A DNA stretch of 64,000 nucleotides from an uncultured Mycoplasmatota bacterium (GTDB lineage Bacteria > Bacillota_I > Bacilli_A > RF39 > UBA660). Below the pieces are notes generated by a model. It was not told the DNA's origin. It worked only from the letters and a program-made list of their open reading frames with translations, and did no database searches. This document shows positions 1 through 8,477 of the stretch, in pieces (the first letter of the stretch is position 1; each line of letters begins with the position of its first letter). A program made the position numbers and the translations under genes. Location of the stretch: the NCBI GenBank assembly GCA_947056845.1, contig CAMSCJ010000001.1, forward strand, positions 32,442 to 96,441. Reading direction: 5' to 3'.

Positions 1-858
1 AATCTGTACCGTGTAATTGTTTTTCTCTAAATCATCAGCACCAATGACAGTATAACTAGCTTTACTATCTTCCAATTCTAATTTTAAATCTAACGTATTA
101 ACATCATCAGCAATTTTTATATTATAATTATATTTTTGTTTATCGAAGGAAATTTCATAACCTTCTATTATTAGAGATTTTAAATAACTATTACTAGATT
201 TATCTATTTGTGAATTAGGGTTATTAGGTACCACTATATCTGGTTGTTTATTAACTGGCTTATTATCACTTACGATATTTTCAGGTTCTTTAACAACTTG
301 ATTTTCCGCTTTATTTATTTTAATTGTCTTAACATCATAGACACTACCTGTGATAAGACTGGGACTTTCAAAGTTATATTCTTCACCAGGATTTGGAACA
401 ATCAATAAACCCGCTTCTACATCTTTAAGTCCCACATTAGTAACATTACTTTCTGTATTCTTGACAAAAAACTTAGCATTTACTTCATAATTAGAGCAAT
501 GTAATATAGAGTCAGAGCATTTGTTTGGTGAAGTTGGATTATCAGCAATTTGACTTATAATATAATATTTTCCATCCTCTTGATAAACTTCGGAATCCCA
601 ATCATTTGAAATAATATTAGTTATAACAAGATCGTCATCGTCAAATAACAATTCATAGGTAACTAACATAATGCCTAATTCATTAGTATTTTGTCCATTA
701 TGATTTTCAAAATTTATATTGAATGTTAATACAATTTCCTCACCTATTTTAGACTCTTCAACGCCATTAATACTTGCTTCTTTTATCGAAAGGGCCTTAA
801 CTTTAAATGGTATTAATATAAATAGTAATAATAAAATACTTACAATATTTCTTTTCAC
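1..858 (-). CDS. Secreted protein with cadherin-like beta-sandwich domain (3' end beyond window)
   Basis: An open frame of 286 codons runs off the left edge, starting at a GTG (856-858) preceded by a perfect GGAGG seven bases upstream. The first ~26 residues form a signal peptide: a basic MKRN start, a leucine/isoleucine-rich core, and a small-residue region around KVKA. Residues ~30-185 look like an Ig/cohesin-like beta fold. A Lys/Pro/Asn linker follows, and from ~residue 220 the sequence (YLKSLIIEGYEISF, then KYNYNIKI) matches the cadherin-like beta-sandwich family (PF12733) common on Firmicutes cell surfaces. The C-terminus and any anchor are not visible. Probably an exported adhesin or wall protein. 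The gene is real; its function is not known. Confidence 0.8.
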   Translation of the reverse strand, partial: MKRNIVSILLLLFILIPFKVKALSIKEASINGVEESKIGEEIVLTFNINFENHNGQNTNELGIMLVTYELLFDDDDLVITNIISNDWDSEVYQEDGKYYIISQIADNPTSPNKCSDSILHCSNYEVNAKFFVKNTESNVTNVGLKDVEAGLLIVPNPGEEYNFESPSLITGSVYDVKTIKINKAENQVVKEPENIVSDNKPVNKQPDIVVPNNPNSQIDKSSNSYLKSLIIEGYEISFDKQKYNYNIKIADDVNTLDLKLELEDSKASYTVIGADDLEKNNYTVQI

Positions 859-996
859 GACTTTACCTCCATCAATTACGAAAAATTATAAACTACTTAC
901 TACACATTAGTTAACAAACTATTTACTACCTATACAAATTATAACAATTATTTAATATTCTTTCAAGTATAATAAAATAATTATTAGTTATTTTAG

Positions 997-1110
997 TTAA
1001 AATAAACTACAAATTAAAATAATTAACCCAATTAATAAAATTAAAATTATAATAAGTGGAATACATAATAATAATTTTTTATATAAATGTTCATTATTTT
1101 TATCATTCAT
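997..1110 (-). CDS. Small membrane protein, 37 aa
   Basis: ATG at 1108-1110 with AGGTGA just upstream encodes a charged N-terminus (MNDKNNEHLYKK) followed by one ~22-residue hydrophobic segment rich in Leu and Ile, then TAA. It lies between the last immunity-like gene and the secreted protein gene, on the same strand. Single-span proteins of this kind can be immunity partners, toxins or accessory factors; nothing in the sequence decides which. Too short for domain assignment. The clear ribosome binding site is the main reason to believe it. Confidence 0.45.
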   Translation of the reverse strand: MNDKNNEHLYKKLLLCIPLIIILILLIGLIILICSLF

Positions 1111-1192
1111 GTGTCACCTACTTCCGAATTTAGTTATATATTTATGCAAAATAGGTAGTGACTATATTAATAAAAATTAAGTTGTTTAAAAA

Positions 1193-1918
1193 CTATTGTT
1201 TATTTCCATCACTATATTTCCATTTATCCATTTTAGTAGGTTTAAATTCTTTTTCAAAAAATTTAATTCCAATTGATTTTAAATATTCATATTCTTCCTC
1301 ATTATCACAATAAATAAAACATAAACTTTCGTGTGATATTGTTTCTAAAAAACAATAACCATCTTTAAAAAAGCAAATATCTTCTAAAGAATCAGGATAG
1401 CCCCAATCATATAGTGATTTTTTATTTACTAATTCCGATTTTATACTATCAGTTAATTTTATTGTATATGTATCGCTATGATAAACACCAGGGTTTCCAA
1501 GAGCATTATCGTTTTTTTTACAATTAACAATATTTACTTTGTTTTTGTTCAACCATTTTAAAGTCATTTCATTATAATAAAGCCATACTATTGCACCAGA
1601 AGTCATACCCCATCTATTATGATAACTTATCATTTTACCAATTTCATCACTTTCATATTTTTTTATATAATTATCATTAAAAATTTGTTCATCATTCTTA
1701 AATTTTTCATATATTTTTTCCAAAAATTCATCAGAATACTGTTCTATAATTTCATCTACAGAATAACCACTACTAGATAATATAATATTGATATTTCGTT
1801 TTGTATCAACTTCATGTTGATTATATCGTTTTATTAATGATATAAAATTACAATTTTTAAATATGTAATCCATTAAAACTTTATATGTTTCTCCTATTAT
1901 TTCTTCTTCAACTAACAT
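1193..1918 (-). CDS. Immunity-like protein, MLVEEEI family, copy 4
   Basis: 241 residues. One of four paralogues in the toxin locus (others at 2964, 7664 and 8478). They share the N-terminus MLVEEEI, a middle block with FKDNE- or FKNDE-type residues, a block like KKSLYDWGYP followed by DICFFKDGYCFLE, and a shared C-terminus with KFFEKEFKPTKM and YSDGNKQ. No signal peptide or membrane span, so probably cytoplasmic. I do not recognise a named family. Placement downstream of RHS tips and repeated duplication suggest an immunity role; this is inference. Last immunity-like gene of the array. Confidence 0.75.
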   Translation of the reverse strand: MLVEEEIIGETYKVLMDYIFKNCNFISLIKRYNQHEVDTKRNINIILSSSGYSVDEIIEQYSDEFLEKIYEKFKNDEQIFNDNYIKKYESDEIGKMISYHNRWGMTSGAIVWLYYNEMTLKWLNKNKVNIVNCKKNDNALGNPGVYHSDTYTIKLTDSIKSELVNKKSLYDWGYPDSLEDICFFKDGYCFLETISHESLCFIYCDNEEEYEYLKSIGIKFFEKEFKPTKMDKWKYSDGNKQ

Positions 1919-1941
1919 TTTATTAATTCTCCTCTTTTGTT

Positions 1942-2379
1942 TTAAAAAAATTTAATATTTTCTTTTTTATTTATATCAACGATATTTGAAAAATTATATT
2001 TAAGGGCATTTTCTTTTATTATATTTAAATATTTAATATCTTTAGAATAAACTTCTACATATTCACAATCAGTAATGTTTAATATTAACTTACAATTGCT
2101 ATTTAAAAAGTCATCATAGTTTTTTATATTATCATCATAATCAGTATTTTTATCATATAATTTTAAAGTTAAAAAGATTGGATAATATTTATTTGATTTT
2201 ATTAAATCTTTAAATTCTAAACCAGAGTAAATATCTTTATTAAATAAAAATTCATTATTTCTTAAAAAGACTTCTTCATAACCAAGTTTGAAAATAAAAT
2301 CTTCTAATTTAATTCCTTCTAAAATCTCATTTAATACTGTTCCCCAAACATTTGGGATTTTAAATTCTATTCCTATCAT
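1942..2379 (-). CDS. DUF2691-like protein
   Basis: 145 residues, ATG start after AGGAGG. The N-terminus GIEFKIPNVWGTVLNEIL, the middle YYPIFLTLKLY and the later DFLNSNCKLILNITDCEYVEVYSKD follow the layout I remember for DUF2691, a small uncharacterised Firmicutes family. No signal peptide. It lies 23 bp upstream of MLVEEEI copy 4 and is probably cotranscribed with the immunity-like genes, so I infer a defensive or immunity role. The family assignment is from memory and moderate. Confidence 0.6.
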   Translation of the reverse strand: MIGIEFKIPNVWGTVLNEILEGIKLEDFIFKLGYEEVFLRNNEFLFNKDIYSGLEFKDLIKSNKYYPIFLTLKLYDKNTDYDDNIKNYDDFLNSNCKLILNITDCEYVEVYSKDIKYLNIIKENALKYNFSNIVDINKKENIKFF

Positions 2380-2454
2380 ATTAAATCCTCCTACAAAAAT
2401 TTATTATCTAATAATCATTTGCACATTATTATTATATTTTTTATTATTTTATCT

Positions 2455-2904
2455 TTAGCTGTTGTTAATTAAATCTTCTCTTACAGAAATATAACCTTCG
2501 TGAGTCGTGGTGCATAATAGAATTGAATCGTTAGTATCAAAAAACGCTATATCATCATAACCAAAATCTGTTATTTCAAAATATTCTTTATTATCATTAG
2601 AAATTGAATATATACAAAAAGTTTTTAGATTATATAAATATTCAAATAAACGCTTTGATGATTTTATTTTAAATAGTTTATTTTTAGCTATAGTTCCTGT
2701 TTGCCACCATTTTGAAACAATTGCTTCAGAAATAATATCATCCTTTAAATAATCCAACATTTTATTACTATTTCTTTCATCTAATAATACAATTTCTATA
2801 TAAGCACATTTATTTTCTATTTGTTTTAATATTTTTACATAATCTTTATGATTATTAAGTTTAGTTGTATAATCTATTAAATTATTCAAATTATAATTTT
2901 TCAT
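2455..2904 (-). CDS. Hypothetical protein, putative immunity
   Basis: 149 residues from the ATG at 2904, chosen over a TTG six codons upstream (2922) because GTTGGA lies at a suitable distance. Contains VSKWWQTGT in the middle and a C-terminal block DDIAFFDTNDSILLCTTTHEGY. Predicted soluble. No recognised family. It sits between two MLVEEEI/DUF2691 genes on the same strand, so the context is that of an immunity bank. Function unknown. Confidence 0.6.
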   Translation of the reverse strand: MKNYNLNNLIDYTTKLNNHKDYVKILKQIENKCAYIEIVLLDERNSNKMLDYLKDDIISEAIVSKWWQTGTIAKNKLFKIKSSKRLFEYLYNLKTFCIYSISNDNKEYFEITDFGYDDIAFFDTNDSILLCTTTHEGYISVREDLINNS

Positions 2905-2963
2905 ATAAAATCCAACTTTCAATTTTTAATATATTTTAACAATTAATCTAATTTTTTTTATAA

Positions 2964-3680
2964 TTATTGTTTATTCCCATCACTATATTGCCATTTTTCC
3001 ATTTTGGTAGGTTTAAATTCTTTTTCAAAAAACTTAATTCCAATTGATTTTAAATAATCATATTCTTCTTTATTTTCACAGTATATAATACATAACTTTT
3101 CATGAGCAACAGATTTAAGCCAACAATCACCATTAGATTTAAAAAAACATATATCTTCTAGCAATGAATTGGGATATTGCCAATTATAAATTGATTTTTT
3201 TAAAATTATTTCCTGTCTAAATTTGCTTGTTAAGCGAAAATAATAAATATCACTATAATGATCAATACCATCATCATCAGTATAATAATACTCTTGTTGA
3301 TTGCAAATCATATTATCTTTATTCTCTTGTAACCATTTTATTTTCATTTGATTATAATAAAATATTTTTACTTTGTTGGATGTAAATGCTCTTTTATAAT
3401 TTTCTTCCTCTATTTGTGAGCCAAAAACTCTTGGTTTATCAAAAATTTGTTCATTATCTTTAAACTTTTCATAAACCATATTTAAAAAATCATCTGAATA
3501 ATTTTTCATAATATCATCTGCAGTATAATTTTCTGTTGATAAAATGATATCTAAACTTTTTTTTGTAGATTTTGCATGATAATCTCCTAAATCAAACAAT
3601 GAAAAAATTGCACATTTATTAAAAATATAATTCATTAATTTCTCATAGATACTTCCAGCTATTTCTTCTTCAACTAACAT
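2964..3680 (-). CDS. Immunity-like protein, MLVEEEI family, copy 3
   Basis: 238 residues with the shared MLVEEEI start, the LEDICFFKSNGDCWLKS block, AHEKLCIIYCENKEEYDYLKS-type sequence, and the YSDGNKQ end. More diverged in the middle than the other copies, and it carries a Trp-for-Phe change in the FLE block. The ~55 bp upstream of its ATG are nearly identical to those upstream of copy 2 (8371-8427), so the duplication included the leader. Directly downstream of the displaced toxin-tip fragment and the second ImmA-like gene. Confidence 0.75.
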   Translation of the reverse strand: MLVEEEIAGSIYEKLMNYIFNKCAIFSLFDLGDYHAKSTKKSLDIILSTENYTADDIMKNYSDDFLNMVYEKFKDNEQIFDKPRVFGSQIEEENYKRAFTSNKVKIFYYNQMKIKWLQENKDNMICNQQEYYYTDDDGIDHYSDIYYFRLTSKFRQEIILKKSIYNWQYPNSLLEDICFFKSNGDCWLKSVAHEKLCIIYCENKEEYDYLKSIGIKFFEKEFKPTKMEKWQYSDGNKQ

Positions 3681-3761
3681 TTTATATCAAACCACCTAAA
3701 CTACTTTTTAATTACTATATCATATATTATAAATTTTTTGTCATTATATTCTTATATTTTA

Positions 3762-4247
3762 TCACTCAATTATTTCTACAATTTGCCCTATTTCTATATG
3801 TTTATAATAATATACTTTAATTTTCAATCCTTCAGATATAAGTTCCCCGTAATAACTAAAATGTATAGTATCACCATTATCATTTTTACAATATATAGAT
3901 TGTTCTTCCAGTCTATCTGATTTTGTATAAGCATTTTCAACAATACATTCCTCAATTTCATATTTATTTTTAATTATATTTGGTAATTCTTTAAGATACA
4001 TTATTATTCCAACATATATCACAAAGAAAATCCATAGTGACATTATAATTATGATAGCAATATTATACCGCAATGGATATTTTTTCATCCACTCTTTTGC
4101 AAATTCTGCAGCTTTTTTATCTGTAAAAATATTTTCTTTCTTTATAATATATTTTAGAATTTTTATTATAAAATATATTGCGAGAATTAAGCCTATTATA
4201 TAAAAAATATAATGTTCTAATATAAGCAACTTTGTAATTAAATACAT
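3762..4247 (-). CDS. Membrane immunity-like protein, second copy
   Basis: 161 residues from the ATG at 4247; an in-frame ATG at 4268 is rejected because its codons contain the GAGGTGAT ribosome binding site. It has the same length and architecture as the protein at 10677-11162: an N-terminal span (IFYIIGLILAIYFIIKI), a basic loop with KKENIFTDK, a second span, then a hydrophilic C-terminal half with NKYEIEECIV, IYCKNDNGDTIHF and KVYYYKHIEIGQIVEIIE. It follows a truncated copy of the main toxin tip in the same arrangement as the main pair, so I infer immunity against that toxin. N- and C-termini agree closely between the copies. Confidence 0.7.
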   Translation of the reverse strand: MYLITKLLILEHYIFYIIGLILAIYFIIKILKYIIKKENIFTDKKAAEFAKEWMKKYPLRYNIAIIIIMSLWIFFVIYVGIIMYLKELPNIIKNKYEIEECIVENAYTKSDRLEEQSIYCKNDNGDTIHFSYYGELISEGLKIKVYYYKHIEIGQIVEIIE

Positions 4248-4268
4248 AATTAAAATATCACCTCGCAT

Positions 4269-4575
4269 CTATTCAGACCAACAAACTCCTAATTGATTAT
4301 ATTTAACTTCATTTATTGCATTTTGTATATAACTGCTAATACCACCTATGCCTATTGAAAATAGGTCACCTGATACATTAGATATTAAACCTTTTTTCAT
4401 TACATTAAAACTCATATTTTTAACCGTATCATTTTGTAATTTAGTTAGACCTGATTGATAAATTGCACTATAACTATTTCTTTCAGTCGTAATTCCAGAT
4501 ATTTTAACTGTAATAAGGCCAGATACACCCACAATAGACGAATCTATAAATACATTTGTAATAAAATTTTTCTTC
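4269..4575 (-). pseudogene. Displaced C-terminal fragment of the main RHS toxin tip
   Basis: The last 86 residues (from GVSGLITVKISG to LGVCWSE) are almost identical to the C-terminus of the RHS protein ending at 11182; only changes such as TGRN to TERN and NEIKY to NEVKY are seen. Upstream of GVSG the similarity drops abruptly to weak (KNFITNVFIDSSIV against KNVAVDAALG), and the frame is closed by TAG at about 4576. There is no RHS core, glycine-rich region or credible start. It is a remnant of a former toxin-immunity unit and still sits directly before its immunity-like gene. Confidence 0.75.
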
Positions 4576-4585
4576 TTCTATTTTA

Positions 4586-5014
4586 TTATTTATTTTTATA
4601 ATATTCAACATTTTTTAATGTTAAATTTTCTAAGTTATAATTTCTTAATTCGTTATCAAATTCTTTTTTGTTATATGGACCATATCTTTTTTGTTGTTCA
4701 GTATCTAAAATCCAGTAATACACTTTGGATTTATCTGGTATTTCATAATCATTGTAATCATTTTCTAATTTTAAACCATATTGTTTAGCTATGACATATC
4801 TATCATTCCACGCAACTTCAACTACCTTAGCTGATATTATTTGTTCATCGCTTTGCCATCCATCCTCTGGAACAATTACAATTTCATGCTTGGAACTTCT
4901 AACTAAAATATAGCCATTAATAAGATTATATCTATAATCGGAGTATCCTGGAAAACAACTAGTCGTTAAAATAGAAACATATACAAGTAGCAACAACAAA
5001 ATAAATCTCTTCAT
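4586..5014 (-). CDS. Lipoprotein, DUF3997-like, putative immunity for tip 3
   Basis: 142 residues from the ATG at 5014, which follows AGGAGG by eight bases; an upstream in-frame start overlaps the toxin cassette. The signal sequence MKRFILLLLLVYVSILTTSC ends in a lipobox cysteine, so it is a membrane lipoprotein. The mature part has a tyrosine-rich strand (NLINGYILVRSS), then VIAKQYGLKLE and a YYWILDTE block, which resembles DUF3997 lipoproteins of Bacilli from memory. It begins 14 bp after the end of orphan RHS cassette 3, the usual place for an immunity gene. A surface lipoprotein fits protection against a toxin acting at the envelope. Confidence 0.65.
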   Translation of the reverse strand: MKRFILLLLLVYVSILTTSCFPGYSDYRYNLINGYILVRSSKHEIVIVPEDGWQSDEQIISAKVVEVAWNDRYVIAKQYGLKLENDYNDYEIPDKSKVYYWILDTEQQKRYGPYNKKEFDNELRNYNLENLTLKNVEYYKNK

Positions 5015-5027
5015 TCTATATCTCCTC

Positions 5028-5888
5028 CTATTGACACGGATTGTATTGGAAGTCAACATATATTTTATATGAATTTATGACATCAAAATATTGATCACTC
5101 CAAGCCATATTATTACCTACAGTAAATACAAAACCCTTTAATCCGTCGTTAAAATATCCAGTTTCGAAGTCAAAATCATATTTGTCATAAACATTTATAT
5201 CTAATAAGCCACAACCATTAACAACATTACCACTTATATTTACTGTTGCTTCATGAAAAGATCCTTGTAAATCTAATGAACTAAAAGTCACTAGCTCTGA
5301 GGCATCAACTTTTCCTGTGTTTACTTCATTAGTTATTTTCTTTACCTTTTCTTTAAATTTGGTATCATTTTTTATTTGTTTAGCAACATTTGAATCATCT
5401 TTAAAATATAAATCATTTGGATTTTTTTTAGTTGCATGTTTTATGAATTTTGCAGAAGTATTCATTCCCACAACTTCTAAAGCTTTGGAGACATCACCCC
5501 ATGCCTTTTTAGCAAGCCATTTTATTACAAAATGTCCAGTATAATCAGTTGAATTTATTGAATTATTATTACAGTATGCATATAGATTATTTCCTAGCAA
5601 CATATTATTTTGAATAAAAATATCATCACTATTCAAAAACCTACCCCATAAAGGATTATAATATCTACTATTTAAATAATATAATTTTGTTTCTGTATCA
5701 TAATAATAACTTCTATATCTAAATGGATTAATATTAGCTATATGATTTAAATTATTTTGTATATCATTACCTATTCCATCTGTAATTTTTATATTTACTC
5801 CCCAGGAATTATATTTATATTTTGCTACAATATTATAATTCCTATCTAATATTCCAATAATAACTATTATCATTATATTTAAAGCCAA
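5028..5888 (-). CDS. Orphan RHS cassette 3 with C-terminal toxin tip (5'-frameshifted)
   Basis: From about residue 13 this frame reads the conserved RHS end (DIQNNLNHIANINPFRYRS, then YYNPLWGRFLNSD), followed by a ~170-residue tip starting at TGHFVIKWLAKKAWG. The tip contains KNPNDLYFKDDSNVAKQIKN, NISGNVVNGCGLLDINVYDKYDFDF and a C-terminal NNMAWSDQYFDVINSYKIYVD. It is a diverged relative of tip 2 (6330-7286). Upstream the cassette continues in another frame: about 29 bp are missing near 5865 relative to the other cassettes. There is no credible ribosome binding site, so it is probably silent until recombined onto the full-length gene. Confidence 0.65.
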   Translation of the reverse strand: MALNIMIIVIIGILDRNYNIVAKYKYNSWGVNIKITDGIGNDIQNNLNHIANINPFRYRSYYYDTETKLYYLNSRYYNPLWGRFLNSDDIFIQNNMLLGNNLYAYCNNNSINSTDYTGHFVIKWLAKKAWGDVSKALEVVGMNTSAKFIKHATKKNPNDLYFKDDSNVAKQIKNDTKFKEKVKKITNEVNTGKVDASELVTFSSLDLQGSFHEATVNISGNVVNGCGLLDINVYDKYDFDFETGYFNDGLKGFVFTVGNNMAWSDQYFDVINSYKIYVDFQYNPCQ

Positions 5889-6040
5889 TTAAATCATTTG
5901 TATTATCTCGCATAAAATATAAAATATTATTATCTTTTGTTTCAAAAACAATATTAGTTCCTTCTAAATAATATTTTGTTTCTTTATTGTTTACTATCTT
6001 ACTTGTTCTAATACCATCTTTGTTATATTTAATATAACAT
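5626..6040 (-). repeat. RHS core repeat R3
   Basis: A ~415-bp copy of the end of the RHS core, nearly identical to R1, R2 and the main gene except for a net loss of about 29 bp near 5865 that shifts the frame. From 6041 to 6183, between this repeat and the 42-codon ORF, I see only AT-rich DNA without a gene. Confidence 0.8.
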
Positions 6041-6183
6041 TTTTCTATTTGTTTTTAAATTATTATGTCATATAATATTTGGAAAATTTAATATTATTTT
6101 TAGATAGCGTAATTTTTCAATTCAATTATATTTTTATTATCTAAAGATTAACTAAAAATAGTATTCACAACCAATTAAAAGTA

Positions 6184-6312
6184 TTACATAACCATAGATA
6201 TTGCAAAAATTAATATGAGAAACAAATCTATTATAAGTAAAGCAATTGGAAATAAAATTATAGCAATGATAATATCTTTAATCACATTTAAAACTATTTT
6301 TGAGAATTTCAT
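6184..6312 (-). CDS. Small hydrophobic protein, 42 aa, candidate immunity for tip 2
   Basis: ATG at 6310-6312, 18 bp after the stop of orphan toxin cassette 2, with a GGGTGA element 4-5 bases upstream. Encodes 42 residues: MKFSKIVLNVIKD followed by ~28 almost uninterrupted hydrophobic residues containing one Pro and one Asp, enough for one long span or a hairpin. Its position directly behind a toxin tip is where the immunity gene is expected, and the other unit of the same tip family has a lipoprotein there. Short and unproven. Confidence 0.5.
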   Translation of the reverse strand: MKFSKIVLNVIKDIIIAIILFPIALLIIDLFLILIFAISMVM

Positions 6313-6329
6313 TTATTCACCCATTTCTA

Positions 6330-7286
6330 CTATTTGCAGTTTACACAATAATCAAAATCTATATAAATGTAATAATTGTTTATAACACCATCCTCTTGTT
6401 GAACCCATGCAAAATTATTTATAAAATTTGTTGGCCAACTTTTAATTGAACTAAAGGAATCTAGCGAATACTCTGCATAATCAAAATCATATTTATCTAT
6501 TATAGTAATTGATAAATTGCCTGTACCATTCTTTAATTCACCATTAATAAACATTGAACAATTATGTAATCCTAACTTTAAATCGCGGTCATTAAATGAT
6601 AATGGCTCATAATAATTGTCAAATTTTTTATCTGGATTAAATAAGGCTATATCATGCATCGTATTAGTAAAGTCATCAGATTTTTTAATTTTATTTGCAA
6701 TTTTCGAATCATTGCCATAATATAAATTTTTAGGATTACTTTGTAATGAATGATTAAGCAATTTAGAGGCTGTAGGTGCTCCCATGAAAAATCCAGCAAC
6801 AGTAGAACCGATTTTTCCAAAAAATCTTTCTATAGGATTTACTATGTTTTTTTTAATGAAATTTAATATAGGTCCATGACCTTTAGTATCATTTAAATTT
6901 ATTGGATTATTGTCACAATATAGATATATATTATTTCCTAACAAGTTATTATTTTGAATAAAAATATTATCACTATTCAAAAATCTACCCCATAAAGGAT
7001 TATAATATCTACTATTTAAATAATATAATTTTGTTTCTGTATCATAATAATAACTTCTATATCTAAATGGATTAATATTAGCTATATGATTTAAATTATT
7101 TTGGACATTATTACCTATTCCATCTGTAATTTTTATATTTATTCCCCAGGAATTATATTTATATTTTGCTACAATATTATAATTATTATCTAATATTCCA
7201 ATAATATCATTTTGGGCATTTTTTATATAATAATAAATATTATCATTATATTTAAAACCAATTAAATCATTTGTATTATCTCGCAT
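6330..7286 (-). CDS. Orphan RHS cassette 2 with C-terminal toxin tip
   Basis: 318 residues from the first ATG (MRDNTNDLIGFKYND); the same frame is open further upstream to ~7408 without a start, as expected of a cassette that lacks its own expression signals. Residues ~1-105 are the RHS core end (NPFRYRS, YYNPLWGRFLNSD). The tip begins at GHGPILNFIKKN and is homologous to tip 3: NPKNLYYGNDSKIANKIK, FINGELKNGTGNLSI, IDKYDFDY and NNFAWVQQEDGVINNYYIYI. A hydrophobic stretch around GSTVAGFFMGAP may be a membrane-active part. Toxin mode unknown. Followed by the 42-codon ORF. Confidence 0.65.
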   Translation of the reverse strand: MRDNTNDLIGFKYNDNIYYYIKNAQNDIIGILDNNYNIVAKYKYNSWGINIKITDGIGNNVQNNLNHIANINPFRYRSYYYDTETKLYYLNSRYYNPLWGRFLNSDNIFIQNNNLLGNNIYLYCDNNPINLNDTKGHGPILNFIKKNIVNPIERFFGKIGSTVAGFFMGAPTASKLLNHSLQSNPKNLYYGNDSKIANKIKKSDDFTNTMHDIALFNPDKKFDNYYEPLSFNDRDLKLGLHNCSMFINGELKNGTGNLSITIIDKYDFDYAEYSLDSFSSIKSWPTNFINNFAWVQQEDGVINNYYIYIDFDYCVNCK

Positions 7287-7408
7287 AAAATATAAAATAT
7301 TATTATCTTTTGTTTCAAAAACAATATTAGTTCCTTCTAAATAATATTTTGTTTCTTTATTGTTTACTATTTTACTTGTTCTAATACCATCTTTGCTATA
7401 TCTAATAT
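6970..7408 (-). repeat. RHS core repeat R2
   Basis: A ~440-bp copy of the end of the RHS core, highly similar to 11854-12288, 9810-10240 and 5626-6040. Its 5' border (minus-strand sense) lies at a TGTTATATT motif also present at the border of R3 and, as TGTTACAAT, of R1. Confidence 0.8.
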
Positions 7409-7444
7409 AACATTTTAATTATTAATTTACAATTGTTATGATTT

Positions 7445-7620
7445 ATTTAGATTGTTCAACAATTCTAGTATTACAAATCATATCCGCAATTGTTGTATTT
7501 TTTTAAAATATCAATAACCATTCTATAACTAAGGTACTTGTTAAAGGCCAATCGCATATTAAAACAACTATCAGTGAAGGAATTTTATTATTTTTATACT
7601 TAATATTATAAACTTATTTT
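7445..7620 (-). pseudogene. Remnant of an RDD-type membrane protein gene
   Basis: Reading the minus strand gives KNNKIPSLIVVLI, DWPLTSTLVIEWLLIF, an in-frame stop, then ADMICNTRIVEQ. This aligns with the C-terminal half of the intact RDD protein at 10290-10658 (NDEIPSIIIILM, TWPIGLVLILL, GDMLCRTKIIEKE). The N-terminal half is gone. It sits just upstream of cassette 2, exactly as the intact gene sits upstream of cassette 1, so an RDD gene plus cassette appears to have been duplicated as a unit. Confidence 0.6.
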
Positions 7621-7663
7621 GTATAAAATCCAATTGTTTATTAATAATCTTTAAACTTAATAT

Positions 7664-8377
7664 CTAATTTTTATTATGATCTCCATATTCCCATTTACCC
7701 ATTTTTGTTGGTTTAAATTCTTTATCAAAAAACTTAATACCAATTGATTTTAAATATTCATATTCTTCTTTATTTTCACAATAAATAAAACATAATTCCT
7801 AATGTGCTACTGTTTCCAAAAAACAGTAACCATCTTTAAAAAAACATATATCTTCAATGGAGTTTGGAAAACACCAATCATATAACGATTTTTTACTTAA
7901 TAACTCTTTTTCTGTTTCAGTATTCATTTTTAGATAATACGTATCATAACGACAAATATCACCAAAATCATATTTATGAATAACCATTTTAATTTTATCA
8001 ATATTAGATTCATTTTTAATTTTCCATTTTTCAACAACATTATTATGATAAATATGTTCTACACTTTGTGTAATAGATATCCATCTTTTAAAATAATCTG
8101 GATGCCCATTTTCATATTTTGCCATATATTCAGTATCAAATATTTCCTCATTATCTTTAAATATTTCATATATTTCATTTAAAAATTTATCAGAGTATTT
8201 ATCAATAAAATCATCTATTGAATACCCACTAATTGATGACATAATATTTATGTATCTAGATGTAATTTCTTCATGTTGATCATGACGTTTTGTTAATGAT
8301 ATTGAATCACATTTTTTAAATATATAATTCATTAAGTTTATATATACATTTCCTACTATTTCCTCTTCAACTAACAT
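7664..8377 (-). pseudogene. Immunity-like protein, MLVEEEI family, copy 2, with nonsense codon
   Basis: The first 192 codons (8377-7799) match the family from MLVEEEIVGNVYINLM to FFKDGYCFLETVAH. The next codon is TAG where the other copies have GAA or GAG. The frame then continues with recognisable family sequence, ending PTKMGKWEYGDHNKN and TAG at 7664-7666. A single-base substitution therefore removes the last ~45 residues. The start and its leader (AGGTGG, shared with copy 3) are intact. Either a decaying copy or a shortened product. Confidence 0.75.
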
Positions 8378-8477
8378 TTTGTATCAAACCACCTAAACTA
8401 CTTTTTAATTACTATATCATATATTATAGGCCTATCTTATATAAACAACAATTGTTTTTTTTTGATAATTTTTAAAT

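Noticed and set aside
3738..3920. 60-codon plus-strand frame
   Set aside because: Antisense to the 161-aa membrane protein gene; hydrophobic composition only reflects the complementary codons, and no ribosome site is present.
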